A stretch of 64,000 nt of DNA from Pseudomonas sp. DG56-2 (GTDB lineage Bacteria > Pseudomonadota > Gammaproteobacteria > Pseudomonadales > Pseudomonadaceae), in contig NZ_CP032311.1 of assembly GCF_004803755.1 (NCBI RefSeq), forward strand, positions 2,682,501-2,746,500, in the 5' to 3' direction. The notes beneath the pieces are model-generated. The model was not told the DNA's origin and made no database searches. It was given only the letters and a program-made list of their open reading frames with translations. The position numbers were made by a program, and so were the translations under genes. This document shows, one piece after another, positions 1 through 8,056 of the stretch. Position 1 is the stretch's first letter. Each line of letters opens with the position of its first letter.

Positions 1-573
1 CGCCAACTGGCCGGCAAGTATGCCCTGGCCCTGGACATGCGCGACATGGACGCCATGGCTAACTGTTTTGTCCCGGACGTCAAGGTTGGTCGCGACAAGC
101 AGGGCCGTGGGCACTTCAAGGCCTGGCTGGACGAAACCATGCGCCGCCAGTTTCACGGCACTTCGCATCATTTGGGCCAGCACATTATCGAGTTCAGCGA
201 TGCCGACCATGCCACGGGTGTGGTCTATTCCAAGAATGAGCATGAGACCGGGGCTGAGTGGGTGATCATGCAGATGTTGTACTGGGATGATTACGAGCGG
301 GTAGACGGGCGTTGGTGTTTTCGTCGTCGCTTGCCGTGCTACTGGTACGCTACCGATCTCAACAAGCCGCCGATTGGGGGGATGAAAATGCGTTGGCCAG
401 GGCGGGAGCCCTATGCCGGTAGTTTTCATGAGTTGTTTCCGTCCTGGGATGCGTTCTGGGCTCAGCGGCCGGACAAGGATGCTTTGCCGCAAGTTGCCGA
501 ACCTGCTCCGTTGGAGGCGTTTCTGCTGACGATGCGGCGTGACGCTTCGGAGCCGAAGATTCGGGTGAGGTAG
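1..573 (+). CDS. SnoaL-like (NTF2-fold) protein, 5' end missing
   Basis: The frame is open from base 1, so the true start lies upstream; 190 codons are visible before the TAG. The segment has the look of a SnoaL_4/NTF2-like small alpha+beta-cone protein: an early stretch with YALALDMRDMDAM, a GxxHFxxW-type segment, then a strand-rich half with many Trp and Tyr. Such proteins are dehydratases, isomerases or non-catalytic partners of ring-modifying enzymes. It converges with the acyl-CoA dehydrogenase pair and sits beside an extradiol and a Rieske oxygenase, so a role in the same catabolic pathway is inferred. No catalytic residue can be assigned with confidence. Confidence 0.6.
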   Translation, partial: RQLAGKYALALDMRDMDAMANCFVPDVKVGRDKQGRGHFKAWLDETMRRQFHGTSHHLGQHIIEFSDADHATGVVYSKNEHETGAEWVIMQMLYWDDYERVDGRWCFRRRLPCYWYATDLNKPPIGGMKMRWPGREPYAGSFHELFPSWDAFWAQRPDKDALPQVAEPAPLEAFLLTMRRDASEPKIRVR

Positions 574-730
574 TTGGGGTCGCCTGCGGTTTTGATTTTT
601 TTCGCTCTGGCTTTTTAGCAGGGCGAATTTAATTTGGGGAGGCGGGTTTGTTTCGCGATGTGGCTCTTCAATTGGGGGCTGATCCATTTGCGTTGGCGGC
701 GCTGAGTCACCTTTGCGCCCTTACGGCGCC

Positions 731-756
731 TTACTTTGGCAGTCGCCCCAAAGTAA
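731..756. repeat. Perfect 9-bp inverted repeat in intergenic element
   Basis: TTACTTTGG (731-739) pairs exactly with CCAAAGTAA (748-756) across an 8-nt loop. It lies at the left edge of the intergenic repeat block. No T-run follows, so a dispersed repeat structure is more likely than a terminator. Confidence 0.5.
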
Positions 757-956
757 GCAAAGGGCTTGCCCCACCAGGGGCCCTACGCTGCGCTTCGGGT
801 CCCCTCGCTACGGTGTCGCTACAGGGCATTGCGATCTACGCGTTGCAAGCAACACTACGATTCGCAACTTCGGCTGGGGCCGAAGGCGCTACGCGCTCGC
901 CCTTTCGCAACACCTTCACTCGGCCCTTCTGGTTAACGGGGCGGGTAGATCAAGGT

Positions 957-979
957 CAAAAGCAGATCAAAAGCAGATC
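957..979. repeat. Short tandem repeat AAAAGCAGATC x2
   Basis: Two adjacent copies of AAAAGCAGATC are seen just before the hairpin at 1009-1028. From memory, similar AAAAGCAGATC runs flank intergenic elements in other Pseudomonas genomes; only the two copies here are seen directly. Confidence 0.5.
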
Positions 980-1008
980 AGGCGCACATCTGAAGTGGGT
1001 TGAGATGT

Positions 1009-1028
1009 CCCTCTCCGGGGGGAGAGGG
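1009..1028 (-). terminator. Hairpin 3' of acyl-CoA dehydrogenase pair
   Basis: CCCTCTCC (1009-1016) and GGAGAGGG (1021-1028) form a perfect 8-bp stem with a 4-nt loop, 12 nt beyond the stop of the minus-strand dehydrogenase. There is no U-tract, so it may stabilise the mRNA 3' end rather than terminate by itself. Confidence 0.4.
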
Positions 1029-1039
1029 CTGCGCGGGGT

Positions 1040-2227
1040 TCAGGCTCGGGGTTCGCGGGGCATGTTCAGGGCGCGTTCGGCGATGATGTTGCGCTGGATT
1101 TCGTTGCTGCCGCCATACACGGTGTCGGCCCGGCTGAACAGAAACAGGGCCTGCAATCGGCTCAGTTGATACGGTGCCCCTTCAAGCACTTCGGCTTCTT
1201 CGCCCAGTACATCCATTGCCAGTTTGCCCAGCGCTGCATGCCAGTTGGACCAAGCCAGTTTGTAGATCATCGCTTCGCGCCGCAGGCTGCCGTCCTGGGC
1301 TCCGGAAAGCATGCGCAACGAGTTGTAGCGCAGTACTTTCAATCCGGCCCAGGCCTGGGCGATACGCTGGCGCATCAGCGGGTCTTGCGCTGCGCCATTG
1401 CGTTTGGCCACGGCGATGATTTCTTCCAGTTCGTTGTGAAACTGCATTTGCTGGCCCAGCGTCGAAGCGCCACGCTCGAAACCCAGCAGGGCCATGGCTA
1501 TCTTCCAGCCTTCGCCCGGCAGGCCAATCATGTTGTCGCTGGCGGTGCGCGCCTGGTCGAAGAACACTTCGTTGAACTCACTGGTACCGGTCAGTTGCTG
1601 GATTGGCTGGACGCGAATCTGCGCCTGATCCATCGGTACCAGCAAGAACGACAACCCGTGATGACCCTGGCTACCCGCTTGGGTACGGGCCAATACGAAG
1701 CACCAATCGGCTTCGTGAGCGAGTGAGGTCCAGACTTTTTGCCCGCTGATCAGCCAATGCTCGCCACTGTCATCCAGCCGTGCACGGGTTTGAACGTTGG
1801 CCAGGTCCGAGCCCGCACCCGGTTCCGAATAGCCCTGGCACCAGAACTGCGTACCACTGAGGATGCCTGGCAGAAAACGCTGTTTTTGCGCTGCGCTGCC
1901 AAATGCCGCCAGGGTTGGGCCAACCAGACCTTCACCTATGTGGCCCATGCGTCCTGGTCCGCCAGCACGGGCGTACTCTTCGTGGAAGATTACCTGACGG
2001 CTCAGGCTTAACCCGCGACCACCGTCGGCCTCGGTCCAACCCACGCCGATCCAGCCACCGGCTGCCAACGCACGCTCCCAGGTTTTGCGTTGTTCGGGAA
2101 AACTGTGCTCATCCCCCGGTCCGCCGCGAAAGCGCAGGGCGGCAAATTCGCCTTGCAGGTGTTCGGCCAGCCACTGGGCGACCTCTGTGCGGAACGCTTC
2201 ATCAGCGGCGCTGAATGCGATCTTCAT
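1040..2227 (-). CDS. Acyl-CoA dehydrogenase, catalytic-type subunit
   Basis: A 395-residue flavoenzyme of the acyl-CoA dehydrogenase family, which introduces an alpha,beta double bond into acyl-CoA. The FAD/substrate motif YSEPGAGSDLA is at residues 133-143 and the C-terminal FAD motif GGSNEIQRN at about 372-380. The usual catalytic Glu just before the second motif is Gly372; E251 in GFERGAS lies where isovaleryl-CoA dehydrogenase carries its base. It overlaps the preceding dehydrogenase gene by 4 bp (ATGA), and GGGAGAATTGCA precedes the ATG. The pair resembles the heteromeric steroid-type dehydrogenases (ChsE1/ChsE2); that comparison is an inference. Confidence 0.88.
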   Translation of the reverse strand: MKIAFSAADEAFRTEVAQWLAEHLQGEFAALRFRGGPGDEHSFPEQRKTWERALAAGGWIGVGWTEADGGRGLSLSRQVIFHEEYARAGGPGRMGHIGEGLVGPTLAAFGSAAQKQRFLPGILSGTQFWCQGYSEPGAGSDLANVQTRARLDDSGEHWLISGQKVWTSLAHEADWCFVLARTQAGSQGHHGLSFLLVPMDQAQIRVQPIQQLTGTSEFNEVFFDQARTASDNMIGLPGEGWKIAMALLGFERGASTLGQQMQFHNELEEIIAVAKRNGAAQDPLMRQRIAQAWAGLKVLRYNSLRMLSGAQDGSLRREAMIYKLAWSNWHAALGKLAMDVLGEEAEVLEGAPYQLSRLQALFLFSRADTVYGGSNEIQRNIIAERALNMPREPRA

Positions 2228-3393
2228 TGCAATTCTCCCAATAACTGCGCCGCCAGGCGTTCACGGTGCAAGGCAGGGCTGCCCAGCAACTGCTCGCTGG
2301 CGCGGGCGCGTTTGAAATACAGGTGCGGGTCGTATTCCCAGGTAAAGCCGACACCGCCGTGTAGCTGGATCGACTCGGCCGCACAGTTGAAGAAGGCTTC
2401 ACTGGCGTGTATCTGTGCGGTGGCCGCGGCTTCCAGAAGTTCACTGGCAACGCTGCTATCGCCATTGCGGTCAAGACGTTCCTGGGCGACGCAGGCGGCA
2501 TACCACGCCGCAGATCGGGCGCATTCAAGCTGCAGCATGAGATTGGCGCAGCGGTGCTTGATGGCCTGAAAACTGGCGATGGTCCGACCGAACTGGCGCC
2601 GTTCGCCGATGTATTCCAGGGTCAGTTCCAGCACCCGCTGTGCGCCACCGCTCTGCTCGGCGGCCAGACCGATTGCGCCGATCTGCAGTACGTCACGCAA
2701 CAGCGGCCAGCCTTGGCCAGCATCGCTGAGCAGATGCGCAGGACTGACGCTGACGTCGTGCAGCTCGATGCGCGCCAGGCGGCGGGTCTGGTCGAGGGTT
2801 GGAAGCGCGTGACGTTGAACGCCAGTGCTGTCGGCGGGCAGGGCAAATAAGCTGATGCCAGCTTCGCCCGCGCTGCCGGGGGTGCGCGCCGCAACGATCA
2901 GTAGCTGAGCCTGGTTGCCGTCGATGACCTGCAGGTAGCTGCCGTTCAAACGGTACCCCTGCACATCGGCAACGGCCTGCACCTGCACGCTGTCGGCACC
3001 GAGACCAGGCGTACTGGCGAACGCCAGGGTGGCACTGGCGCCCGCGGCAATCGCGCCGAGCCAGCGATCTTGCAACGCCGGGTTGCTGGCCAGCAGCAGC
3101 GCGGGCGTCGCCAGGCAGGTAGTCGCCAGCAAGGGTGCGCACAGCAGGTGACGACCGCTCTGTTCCAGCAGGATCGCCAGCTCGGCAAAGCCCAGCCCTA
3201 AACCACCGAAGCGCTCGGGAATGATCAACGCAGGCCAGTAGAGCTCTTCGCCAATGCGCTGCCATAACGCGGGGTCATAACCTTCAGGCCGGGACATGGC
3301 GGCGCGCACCGCATGGGAGTCGCTGACCTGGGCGAGAAAGCGCGCAGCGCTGTCCTGAATCATCAGTTGTTCTTGGTTGAATGCGAACTCCAT
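2224..3393 (-). CDS. Acyl-CoA dehydrogenase, partner subunit
   Basis: A 389-residue acyl-CoA dehydrogenase family protein. It has the middle/C-terminal signature ERRQFGRTIASFQAIKHR and the late motif QLHGGVGFTWEYDPHLYFKR, but lacks the SEPGAGSD motif and the GGSNEIQ tail present in its neighbour. This complementary loss is what is seen in obligate alpha2beta2 dehydrogenases, where each subunit supplies half of the FAD/substrate site. It is first gene of a two-gene minus-strand operon with a 4-bp overlap and shares a divergent promoter region (3394-3577) with the extradiol dioxygenase. The ribosome site is weak (CGAGTCGAC). Confidence 0.87.
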   Translation of the reverse strand: MEFAFNQEQLMIQDSAARFLAQVSDSHAVRAAMSRPEGYDPALWQRIGEELYWPALIIPERFGGLGLGFAELAILLEQSGRHLLCAPLLATTCLATPALLLASNPALQDRWLGAIAAGASATLAFASTPGLGADSVQVQAVADVQGYRLNGSYLQVIDGNQAQLLIVAARTPGSAGEAGISLFALPADSTGVQRHALPTLDQTRRLARIELHDVSVSPAHLLSDAGQGWPLLRDVLQIGAIGLAAEQSGGAQRVLELTLEYIGERRQFGRTIASFQAIKHRCANLMLQLECARSAAWYAACVAQERLDRNGDSSVASELLEAAATAQIHASEAFFNCAAESIQLHGGVGFTWEYDPHLYFKRARASEQLLGSPALHRERLAAQLLGELQ

Positions 3394-3453
3394 GGGTGTC
3401 GACTCGGTGCGGCGGATAGAAGCTTGAGTCTAGGAGCGGCGCTTTTAGTGGCG

Positions 3454-3485
3454 AATCATTGAAACGGACTAGTCTGGGCAACGAC
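3454..3485. promoter_or_regulatory. Divergent copy of 19-bp region-A motif
   Basis: On the minus strand 3472-3454 reads CTAGTCCGTTTCAATGATT, matching the site at 10746 at 16 of 19 positions. On the plus strand 3469-3485 reads CTAGTCTGGGCAACGAC, similar to the site at 9250 with one gap. The two arms share the palindrome ACTAGT. One operator could therefore serve both the dehydrogenase pair (start 79 bp away) and the dioxygenase (109 bp away). The likely binder is the LuxR-type protein encoded at 8057; this is inferred from position only. Confidence 0.55.
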
Positions 3486-3577
3486 ACGGCAAGTAGTCTC
3501 AACGGACGATGAGCGGCCACTGCCGCGCTTCGCAGAATGACCGCCACTACCGAATTTGCCCTTTAAGGAGCAGCGGC

Positions 3578-4468
3578 ATGATCGAGATTCGCGGTTTGAG
3601 CTATTTCGTCGCCATGAGCAACAACCTCAGTCAGTGGCAACGCTATGCCGAGGACGTCCTCGGCATGCAGGTCAGCGAGGCGCCAGCAGGTGGCCTGTAC
3701 GTGAAAATGGACGAGCGTCCGTTTCGTATGCTGGTGGTCGAGGGCAGCGAAGCACGCTACGTGGCTTCAGGTTGGGAGCTGGCCTCGGAATCGGCTTATA
3801 TGGCTGCCTTGGCGCATCTCGATGCGCAGGGTATCGAGTGGCAACCCGGTAGCGCCGAGCAGATCGAGCAACGGGGTGTCCAGGCGCTGGTCAGCCTTAG
3901 CGACCCTTCGGGCAATTACCATGAATTGAGTTGGGGACACCGCTCCGACTGTCAGCCCTTTGTCTCACCTCAAGGCGTGCCGCGTTTTGTTACTGGCAAC
4001 ATGGGCCTGGGCCATACCGTGCTTCCGGCGCCGAATTTTGACGCAACCCTGGCCTTTGCCAAGCAGGTACTGGGCTTTGAACTGTCGGATATTTTCAACT
4101 TCCGCCCAGACCCTTCGGCGCCGCCGATCCGAATCCACTTTCTGCATTGTCGCAACGCCCGTCACCACAGTCTGGCATTGGCCGAGTACCCGGTGCCGTC
4201 TGGCTGCGTGCATGTGATGGTCGAAGTCGACTCGATGACCGAGGTCGGGCGTGCCCACGACCGCTTGCTGGCCCACGCCGTACCGCTGTCGGCGACGCTC
4301 GGCCAGCACCTGAACGACCACATGACCAGCTTCTATATGAAAACGCCGTCGGGCTTTGACCTGGAGTATGGCTGTGGGGGCCTGCAGGTTGACTGGGCGG
4401 AGCATGCGGCGTTCGAGTTCACCCGCGTGAGCATCTGGGGGCATGACTTCTCGGTCGGACAACAGTAA
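3578..4468 (+). CDS. Type I extradiol ring-cleavage dioxygenase (BphC-like, VOC fold)
   Basis: A 296-residue two-domain vicinal-oxygen-chelate protein of the 2,3-dihydroxybiphenyl/HsaC class, which opens catecholic rings next to the hydroxyls with Fe(II). Metal ligands are visible: H146 (MGLGHTVLP), H212 (CVHVMVEV) and E263 (DLEYG). The second-shell residues H196/H197, H244 and Y253 are also in the BphC order. An ATG preceded by AAGGAGCAGCGGC fixes the start at 3578 rather than at upstream in-frame codons. Together with a KshA-like Rieske oxygenase it points to degradation of a phenolic ring intermediate. Substrate unknown. Confidence 0.88.
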   Translation: MIEIRGLSYFVAMSNNLSQWQRYAEDVLGMQVSEAPAGGLYVKMDERPFRMLVVEGSEARYVASGWELASESAYMAALAHLDAQGIEWQPGSAEQIEQRGVQALVSLSDPSGNYHELSWGHRSDCQPFVSPQGVPRFVTGNMGLGHTVLPAPNFDATLAFAKQVLGFELSDIFNFRPDPSAPPIRIHFLHCRNARHHSLALAEYPVPSGCVHVMVEVDSMTEVGRAHDRLLAHAVPLSATLGQHLNDHMTSFYMKTPSGFDLEYGCGGLQVDWAEHAAFEFTRVSIWGHDFSVGQQ

Positions 4469-4514
4469 TAGCGCGCACAACATCCTTCAATCACCGCCGC
4501 CAGGCCCTGGCCGG

Positions 4515-4533
4515 CTAAGCCGTTTGGACGATG
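4515..4533 (+). promoter_or_regulatory. Region-A motif upstream of Ycf48-MMPL operon
   Basis: CTAAGCCGTTTGGACGATG matches the site at 10746 in 16 of 19 bases. It begins 115 bp before the start codon of the beta-propeller gene, and is bracketed by GCCGGC sequences that could pair around it. Confidence 0.55.
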
Positions 4534-4629
4534 TAGGGCCGGCGGGGCGAGCTGATGATCCTGGTAACAATAACAACAGGATCGACGCTCCATGTGCCTA
4601 CTTCCACGACGCTCCCGGAGGACTGCGCA

Positions 4630-5604
4630 ATGCGCCAGCTGATTGGATACGCCGTCAGCGGCGTGGTGTTGGCAGCAGTGGCTTTCGCCTTCGCTCCGCG
4701 CAACCCGGCACCGCTACTGGCCACGCAGTTGCAGGTGGACCGCGTGCAGGTCAACACCTTGCTGGTCAATGGCCAGCAGCTATTGGCCGCAGGTGAGCGC
4801 GGCACCTTGCTGACCAGCCTCGACAGTGGACGCTCCTGGCATTCGACGCGAGTCTCCCTTGAGCGTGAGGCGACACTCACCGGCCTGATTGCCTTGAACC
4901 CGCAGACGTTGATAGCCGTCGGCCACGACGGCTTGATTGCGCGCTCGCAAGACCGTGGCGTCACCTGGCAGGAAGCCCATTATGACGCCGACCTCGGCGA
5001 GCCCTTGCTCGGTGTGTGGAGCGGGGATGGTCAGCAGGTGGCGGCTTACGGCAGCTACGGCAAGTACCTGGAGTCCAGCGACGCCGGCGAGCATTGGCAC
5101 GCACGGGAGTTGCCCGGTGATGGTGCGCATTTCAACGGCATGGATGGTGATCGCCAGGGCCGGCGCATGCTGGTTGGCGAGCAAGGCCTGGTGCTGCGCT
5201 CGGATGACGCGGGCCGCAACTGGCAACAGCTTGCGCCGTTCTATAACGGCTCGTTGTTCGGTGTGGTCAGCCTCTCGGCCTCGCACTGGCTGGCCTACGG
5301 CATGCGCGGACAGGTGTTTCGCAGCGTGGACTTCGGCGACAGCTGGCAGCGTGTTGCCCTCGACAGCAGTCAGCCCATTTATGGGCATGCGCGGTTGCCG
5401 GGCGAAGCAGGCGTTGTATTGGTGGGCGCGGGCAGTCAGCTGATTCATCTCGATGGACACGGGCAGCTTGTTGAACGTAGCCGGCGCAGTGGCCTGGGCA
5501 CGCTGACCTCAGCGGTGGCCCTCAATGCCAGGCATTTGCTCGTGGCCGGTGAGCGCGGTGTTTCCCAGGGACCGGACAGCGGCTTGGCCGCCCATGCACA
5601 GTGA
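4630..5604 (+). CDS. Ycf48-like beta-propeller envelope protein
   Basis: A 324-residue exported protein with an N-terminal hydrophobic segment (residues 4-22) and repeated blocks of the type 'G..G.ll.S.D.G.sW', for example GERGTLLTSLDSGRSW and GHDGLIARSQDRGVTW. These are BNR/Ycf48 propeller blades. Ycf48 itself is a photosystem II assembly factor; the relatives in proteobacteria next to MMPL exporters have no settled function. Start chosen at 4630 because CGGAGGA stands 8 bp upstream. The stop is immediately followed by the MMPL start, so the two are probably co-translated. A paralogue lies at 53332. Confidence 0.8.
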   Translation: MRQLIGYAVSGVVLAAVAFAFAPRNPAPLLATQLQVDRVQVNTLLVNGQQLLAAGERGTLLTSLDSGRSWHSTRVSLEREATLTGLIALNPQTLIAVGHDGLIARSQDRGVTWQEAHYDADLGEPLLGVWSGDGQQVAAYGSYGKYLESSDAGEHWHARELPGDGAHFNGMDGDRQGRRMLVGEQGLVLRSDDAGRNWQQLAPFYNGSLFGVVSLSASHWLAYGMRGQVFRSVDFGDSWQRVALDSSQPIYGHARLPGEAGVVLVGAGSQLIHLDGHGQLVERSRRSGLGTLTSAVALNARHLLVAGERGVSQGPDSGLAAHAQ

Positions 5605-5611
5605 GTTTCTC

Positions 5612-7975
5612 ATGACCTCGAACCTTACTTGGCTGCAACGCTGCGTACGCGGCTGCGCCGACCTTTTGCTCGATAACCGCCGCCGCTGGCTGGCGTTGTT
5701 TCTGTTGCTGAGCCTGGGCCTTGGTTACAACGCTACCCAGGTGCGCCTGGACCCTGGTTTCAATAAGCAGATTCCGGTGCGGCATGAGTACATGCTCAAT
5801 TTCCTCGATTTCAGCCGCGTGTTCACCGGGGCCAATCGGTTGTTGGTGAACGTGCACTGGAAAGGTGAGGGCGACATTTACAACCCGCAGTTTCTCGAGG
5901 TGCTGCAGAAGGTCACTGACGATGTTTTTTTCATCTCCGGGGTCAGCCGCCCGAGCGTGACGTCGCTGTTCACCCCCAACGTGCGCTACGTGGAGATCAC
6001 CGAGGAGGGCTATGTCGGTGATCTGGTGGTGCCGCCACAATATGCCGGTACTGCAGAAGATCTGGCCAAGGTCCGCAGCAATGCGGCCCGCGCCGGGCAG
6101 ATCGGTCGACTGCTGGCCAATGATCAACGCTCGGCTCTGGTACGTGCCGACCTGCAGGACACCGACCCGAAGACCGGCAAGCCGGTGTCGTATGTCGACA
6201 TTGCCCAGCGTCTGGAAGACATTCGCAGCCGGTACAGCAATGACGATATCGAAATCAACGTCGTGGGTTTTGCCAAGCTGGTCGGCGATGTAGTCGAGGG
6301 GTTGAACACGGTGCTGATGTTCTTTGCCGTGGCGTTCGCGATCACCGCCTTGCTGCTGTGGCTGTACACCCGCTCGCTGGTGTTGACGCTGGTGGCGTTG
6401 CTGGTGGCCTTGTTGCCGGTAGTCTGGCTACTGGGGTTGTTGCCGCTGCTGGGGCTGGGTATCGATCCGATGTCGGTGCTGGTGCCGTTTTTGATTTTCT
6501 CCATTGGCGTGTCGCACGCGGTGCAGATGAGCAACGCCTGGCGCCAGGAAGTGCTGGCTGGCGCGGATGCACGTCAGGCTGCGCACTCAGCCTTCTGTGC
6601 GATCTTCATTCCCGGGGCCTTGGCGTTGCTGATGAATGCCCTGGGTTTCGCCGTGATCATGCTCATCGACATCCCCATCGTTCATGAGCTGGGCGTAACG
6701 GCCTGTATTGGGGTGATGCTGATGATCATCACCAATAAAATGTTGCTGCCGCTGATTCTGGCCGGTTTGGCGCTTCCCAGGCGGGCTGCGCTGCCGGAAG
6801 CGCGAGCCACACGGCATCGATTGTGGTGGCGCCTATCCGCCCTGGCTGAGCCGGGCCCGGCACTGGCAGTGTTTGCCATCAGCCTGGCGCTGCTGGGCGC
6901 CGGCGTGCTCAAGGCGCGGCAGTTGCAGGTCGGTGATATCGGCGTCGGTGCGCCAGAGTTGCGTGCCGACTCGCGCTACAACCAGGACAACCAGCGCATC
7001 ACCGACAGCTATTCCATCGGCCTGGACGTGCTCGCGGTGTTCCTGCAAACCCGGGCGGGAGACGAAGCCTGCCTGAGCCCCAAGGTTATGCGTGCGGTCG
7101 AGTCATTCGACTTTCAGATGCGCGCAGTGGCGGGCGTGCAATCGGTGCAAAGCGTGGCGGGCATGGGCAAGGAGATGATTGCCGGGAACAACGAAGGCAA
7201 CCCGCGCTGGGCGGCCATTCCGGGTTCTTCCCGGGGGTTGCAACAGGGCTCGCTGGCGTACTCGGCAGACTCAGGCCTGGTGACCGAAGGCTGCAAGCGC
7301 ATGCAGATCCTGGTGTTTCTCAACGATCACGAAGGCGCGACAGTCTTTCATGTGGTTAACGAGGCCAAGCGCATCATCGACTCCATTCACGCCTCTGAAG
7401 TGGAATTCAAACTGGCGGGCGGCAACGTCGGCGTCATGGCCGCCTCGAACGAGGCTGTGAAGCATGCCGAAGTGATCATGCTCGCAGCGTTGTTCTGTTC
7501 GGTGGCCTTGTTTTGCCTGCTGACGTTCCGCTCACTGCGCGCGGTGCTGTGCATACTGGTGCCGTTGGGCGTGGTGGCGATTCTGTGCAACGCATTGATG
7601 GCGATGCTCGGTATTGGCCTGAAGGTTGCCACGCTGCCGGTGATGGCGCTGGGGGTCGGGGTGGGTGTCGACTACGGCATTTACCTGTACGAACGCATCC
7701 AGCACGAGATGGCCGCGGGTGTAGATCTGCGCGAAGCGTTTTACCGCGCCATGTGCCAACGCGGCACGGCTGCTGTGTTTACTGCACTGACCATGGCCAT
7801 CGGGGTTGGGACCTGGGCTTTTGCTCCGCTCAAATTGCAGGCCGACATGGGCATCCTGCTGGCGTTCATGTTCCTGGTTAACGTGCTCGGTGCGATTTTC
7901 TTGCTGCCGGCTCTGGCGGCGTGGTTCAACCAGGGTCGGCCACTTATAGCGCAGGCAAAGCTAGCGACGGCCTGA
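5612..7975 (+). CDS. MMPL/RND-superfamily transporter
   Basis: About 787 residues with two halves, each having one transmembrane helix, a large periplasmic loop and a bundle of helices, the layout of MMPL/hopanoid-type RND proteins. Motifs include GIDPMSVLVPFLIFSIGVSHAVQ in the first half and LGVGVGVDYGIYLYERIQ in the second, where the Asp is the usual proton-relay residue. The start is uncertain: ATG 5612 lies 7 nt after the preceding stop, while ATG 5594 would overlap the upstream gene by 11 bp; neither has a strong ribosome site. It is probably coupled to the propeller gene and paralogous to the transporter at 54430. Substrate and direction are not known. Confidence 0.87.
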   Translation: MTSNLTWLQRCVRGCADLLLDNRRRWLALFLLLSLGLGYNATQVRLDPGFNKQIPVRHEYMLNFLDFSRVFTGANRLLVNVHWKGEGDIYNPQFLEVLQKVTDDVFFISGVSRPSVTSLFTPNVRYVEITEEGYVGDLVVPPQYAGTAEDLAKVRSNAARAGQIGRLLANDQRSALVRADLQDTDPKTGKPVSYVDIAQRLEDIRSRYSNDDIEINVVGFAKLVGDVVEGLNTVLMFFAVAFAITALLLWLYTRSLVLTLVALLVALLPVVWLLGLLPLLGLGIDPMSVLVPFLIFSIGVSHAVQMSNAWRQEVLAGADARQAAHSAFCAIFIPGALALLMNALGFAVIMLIDIPIVHELGVTACIGVMLMIITNKMLLPLILAGLALPRRAALPEARATRHRLWWRLSALAEPGPALAVFAISLALLGAGVLKARQLQVGDIGVGAPELRADSRYNQDNQRITDSYSIGLDVLAVFLQTRAGDEACLSPKVMRAVESFDFQMRAVAGVQSVQSVAGMGKEMIAGNNEGNPRWAAIPGSSRGLQQGSLAYSADSGLVTEGCKRMQILVFLNDHEGATVFHVVNEAKRIIDSIHASEVEFKLAGGNVGVMAASNEAVKHAEVIMLAALFCSVALFCLLTFRSLRAVLCILVPLGVVAILCNALMAMLGIGLKVATLPVMALGVGVGVDYGIYLYERIQHEMAAGVDLREAFYRAMCQRGTAAVFTALTMAIGVGTWAFAPLKLQADMGILLAFMFLVNVLGAIFLLPALAAWFNQGRPLIAQAKLATA

Positions 7976-8056
7976 AGCCAGGGGTGGGCCTGGCCCGGCC
8001 CGTGATGTGGGTGGCAAACCCCATCGATGCCACTGAGAATATCACCGGGGGTTTTT

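Larger units (their letters stand above)
574..1039. other. 466-bp non-coding stretch with Pseudomonas-type intergenic repeat
   Basis: No believable gene. Open frames here have low-complexity, Arg/Ser/Ala-rich translations without a proper ribosome site. The stretch holds a T-rich segment after the upstream gene (about 590-620), a perfect hairpin (731-756), a block reading through GCGCTTCGGGTCCCCTCGCT that resembles a repeat found between genes in many Pseudomonas genomes, a short tandem repeat of AAAAGCAGATC (957-979) and a terminal hairpin (1009-1028). Confidence 0.6.

Noticed and set aside
648..1169. A 173-codon plus-strand frame in the 574-1039 gap
   Set aside because: It runs through the intergenic repeat and into the 3' end of the dehydrogenase gene. 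No usable ribosome site and low-complexity translation.
7985..8003. GGGCC/GGCCC short dyad after the first MMPL gene
   Set aside because: Only a 5-bp stem in very GC-rich sequence with no U-tract; too weak to call a terminator.
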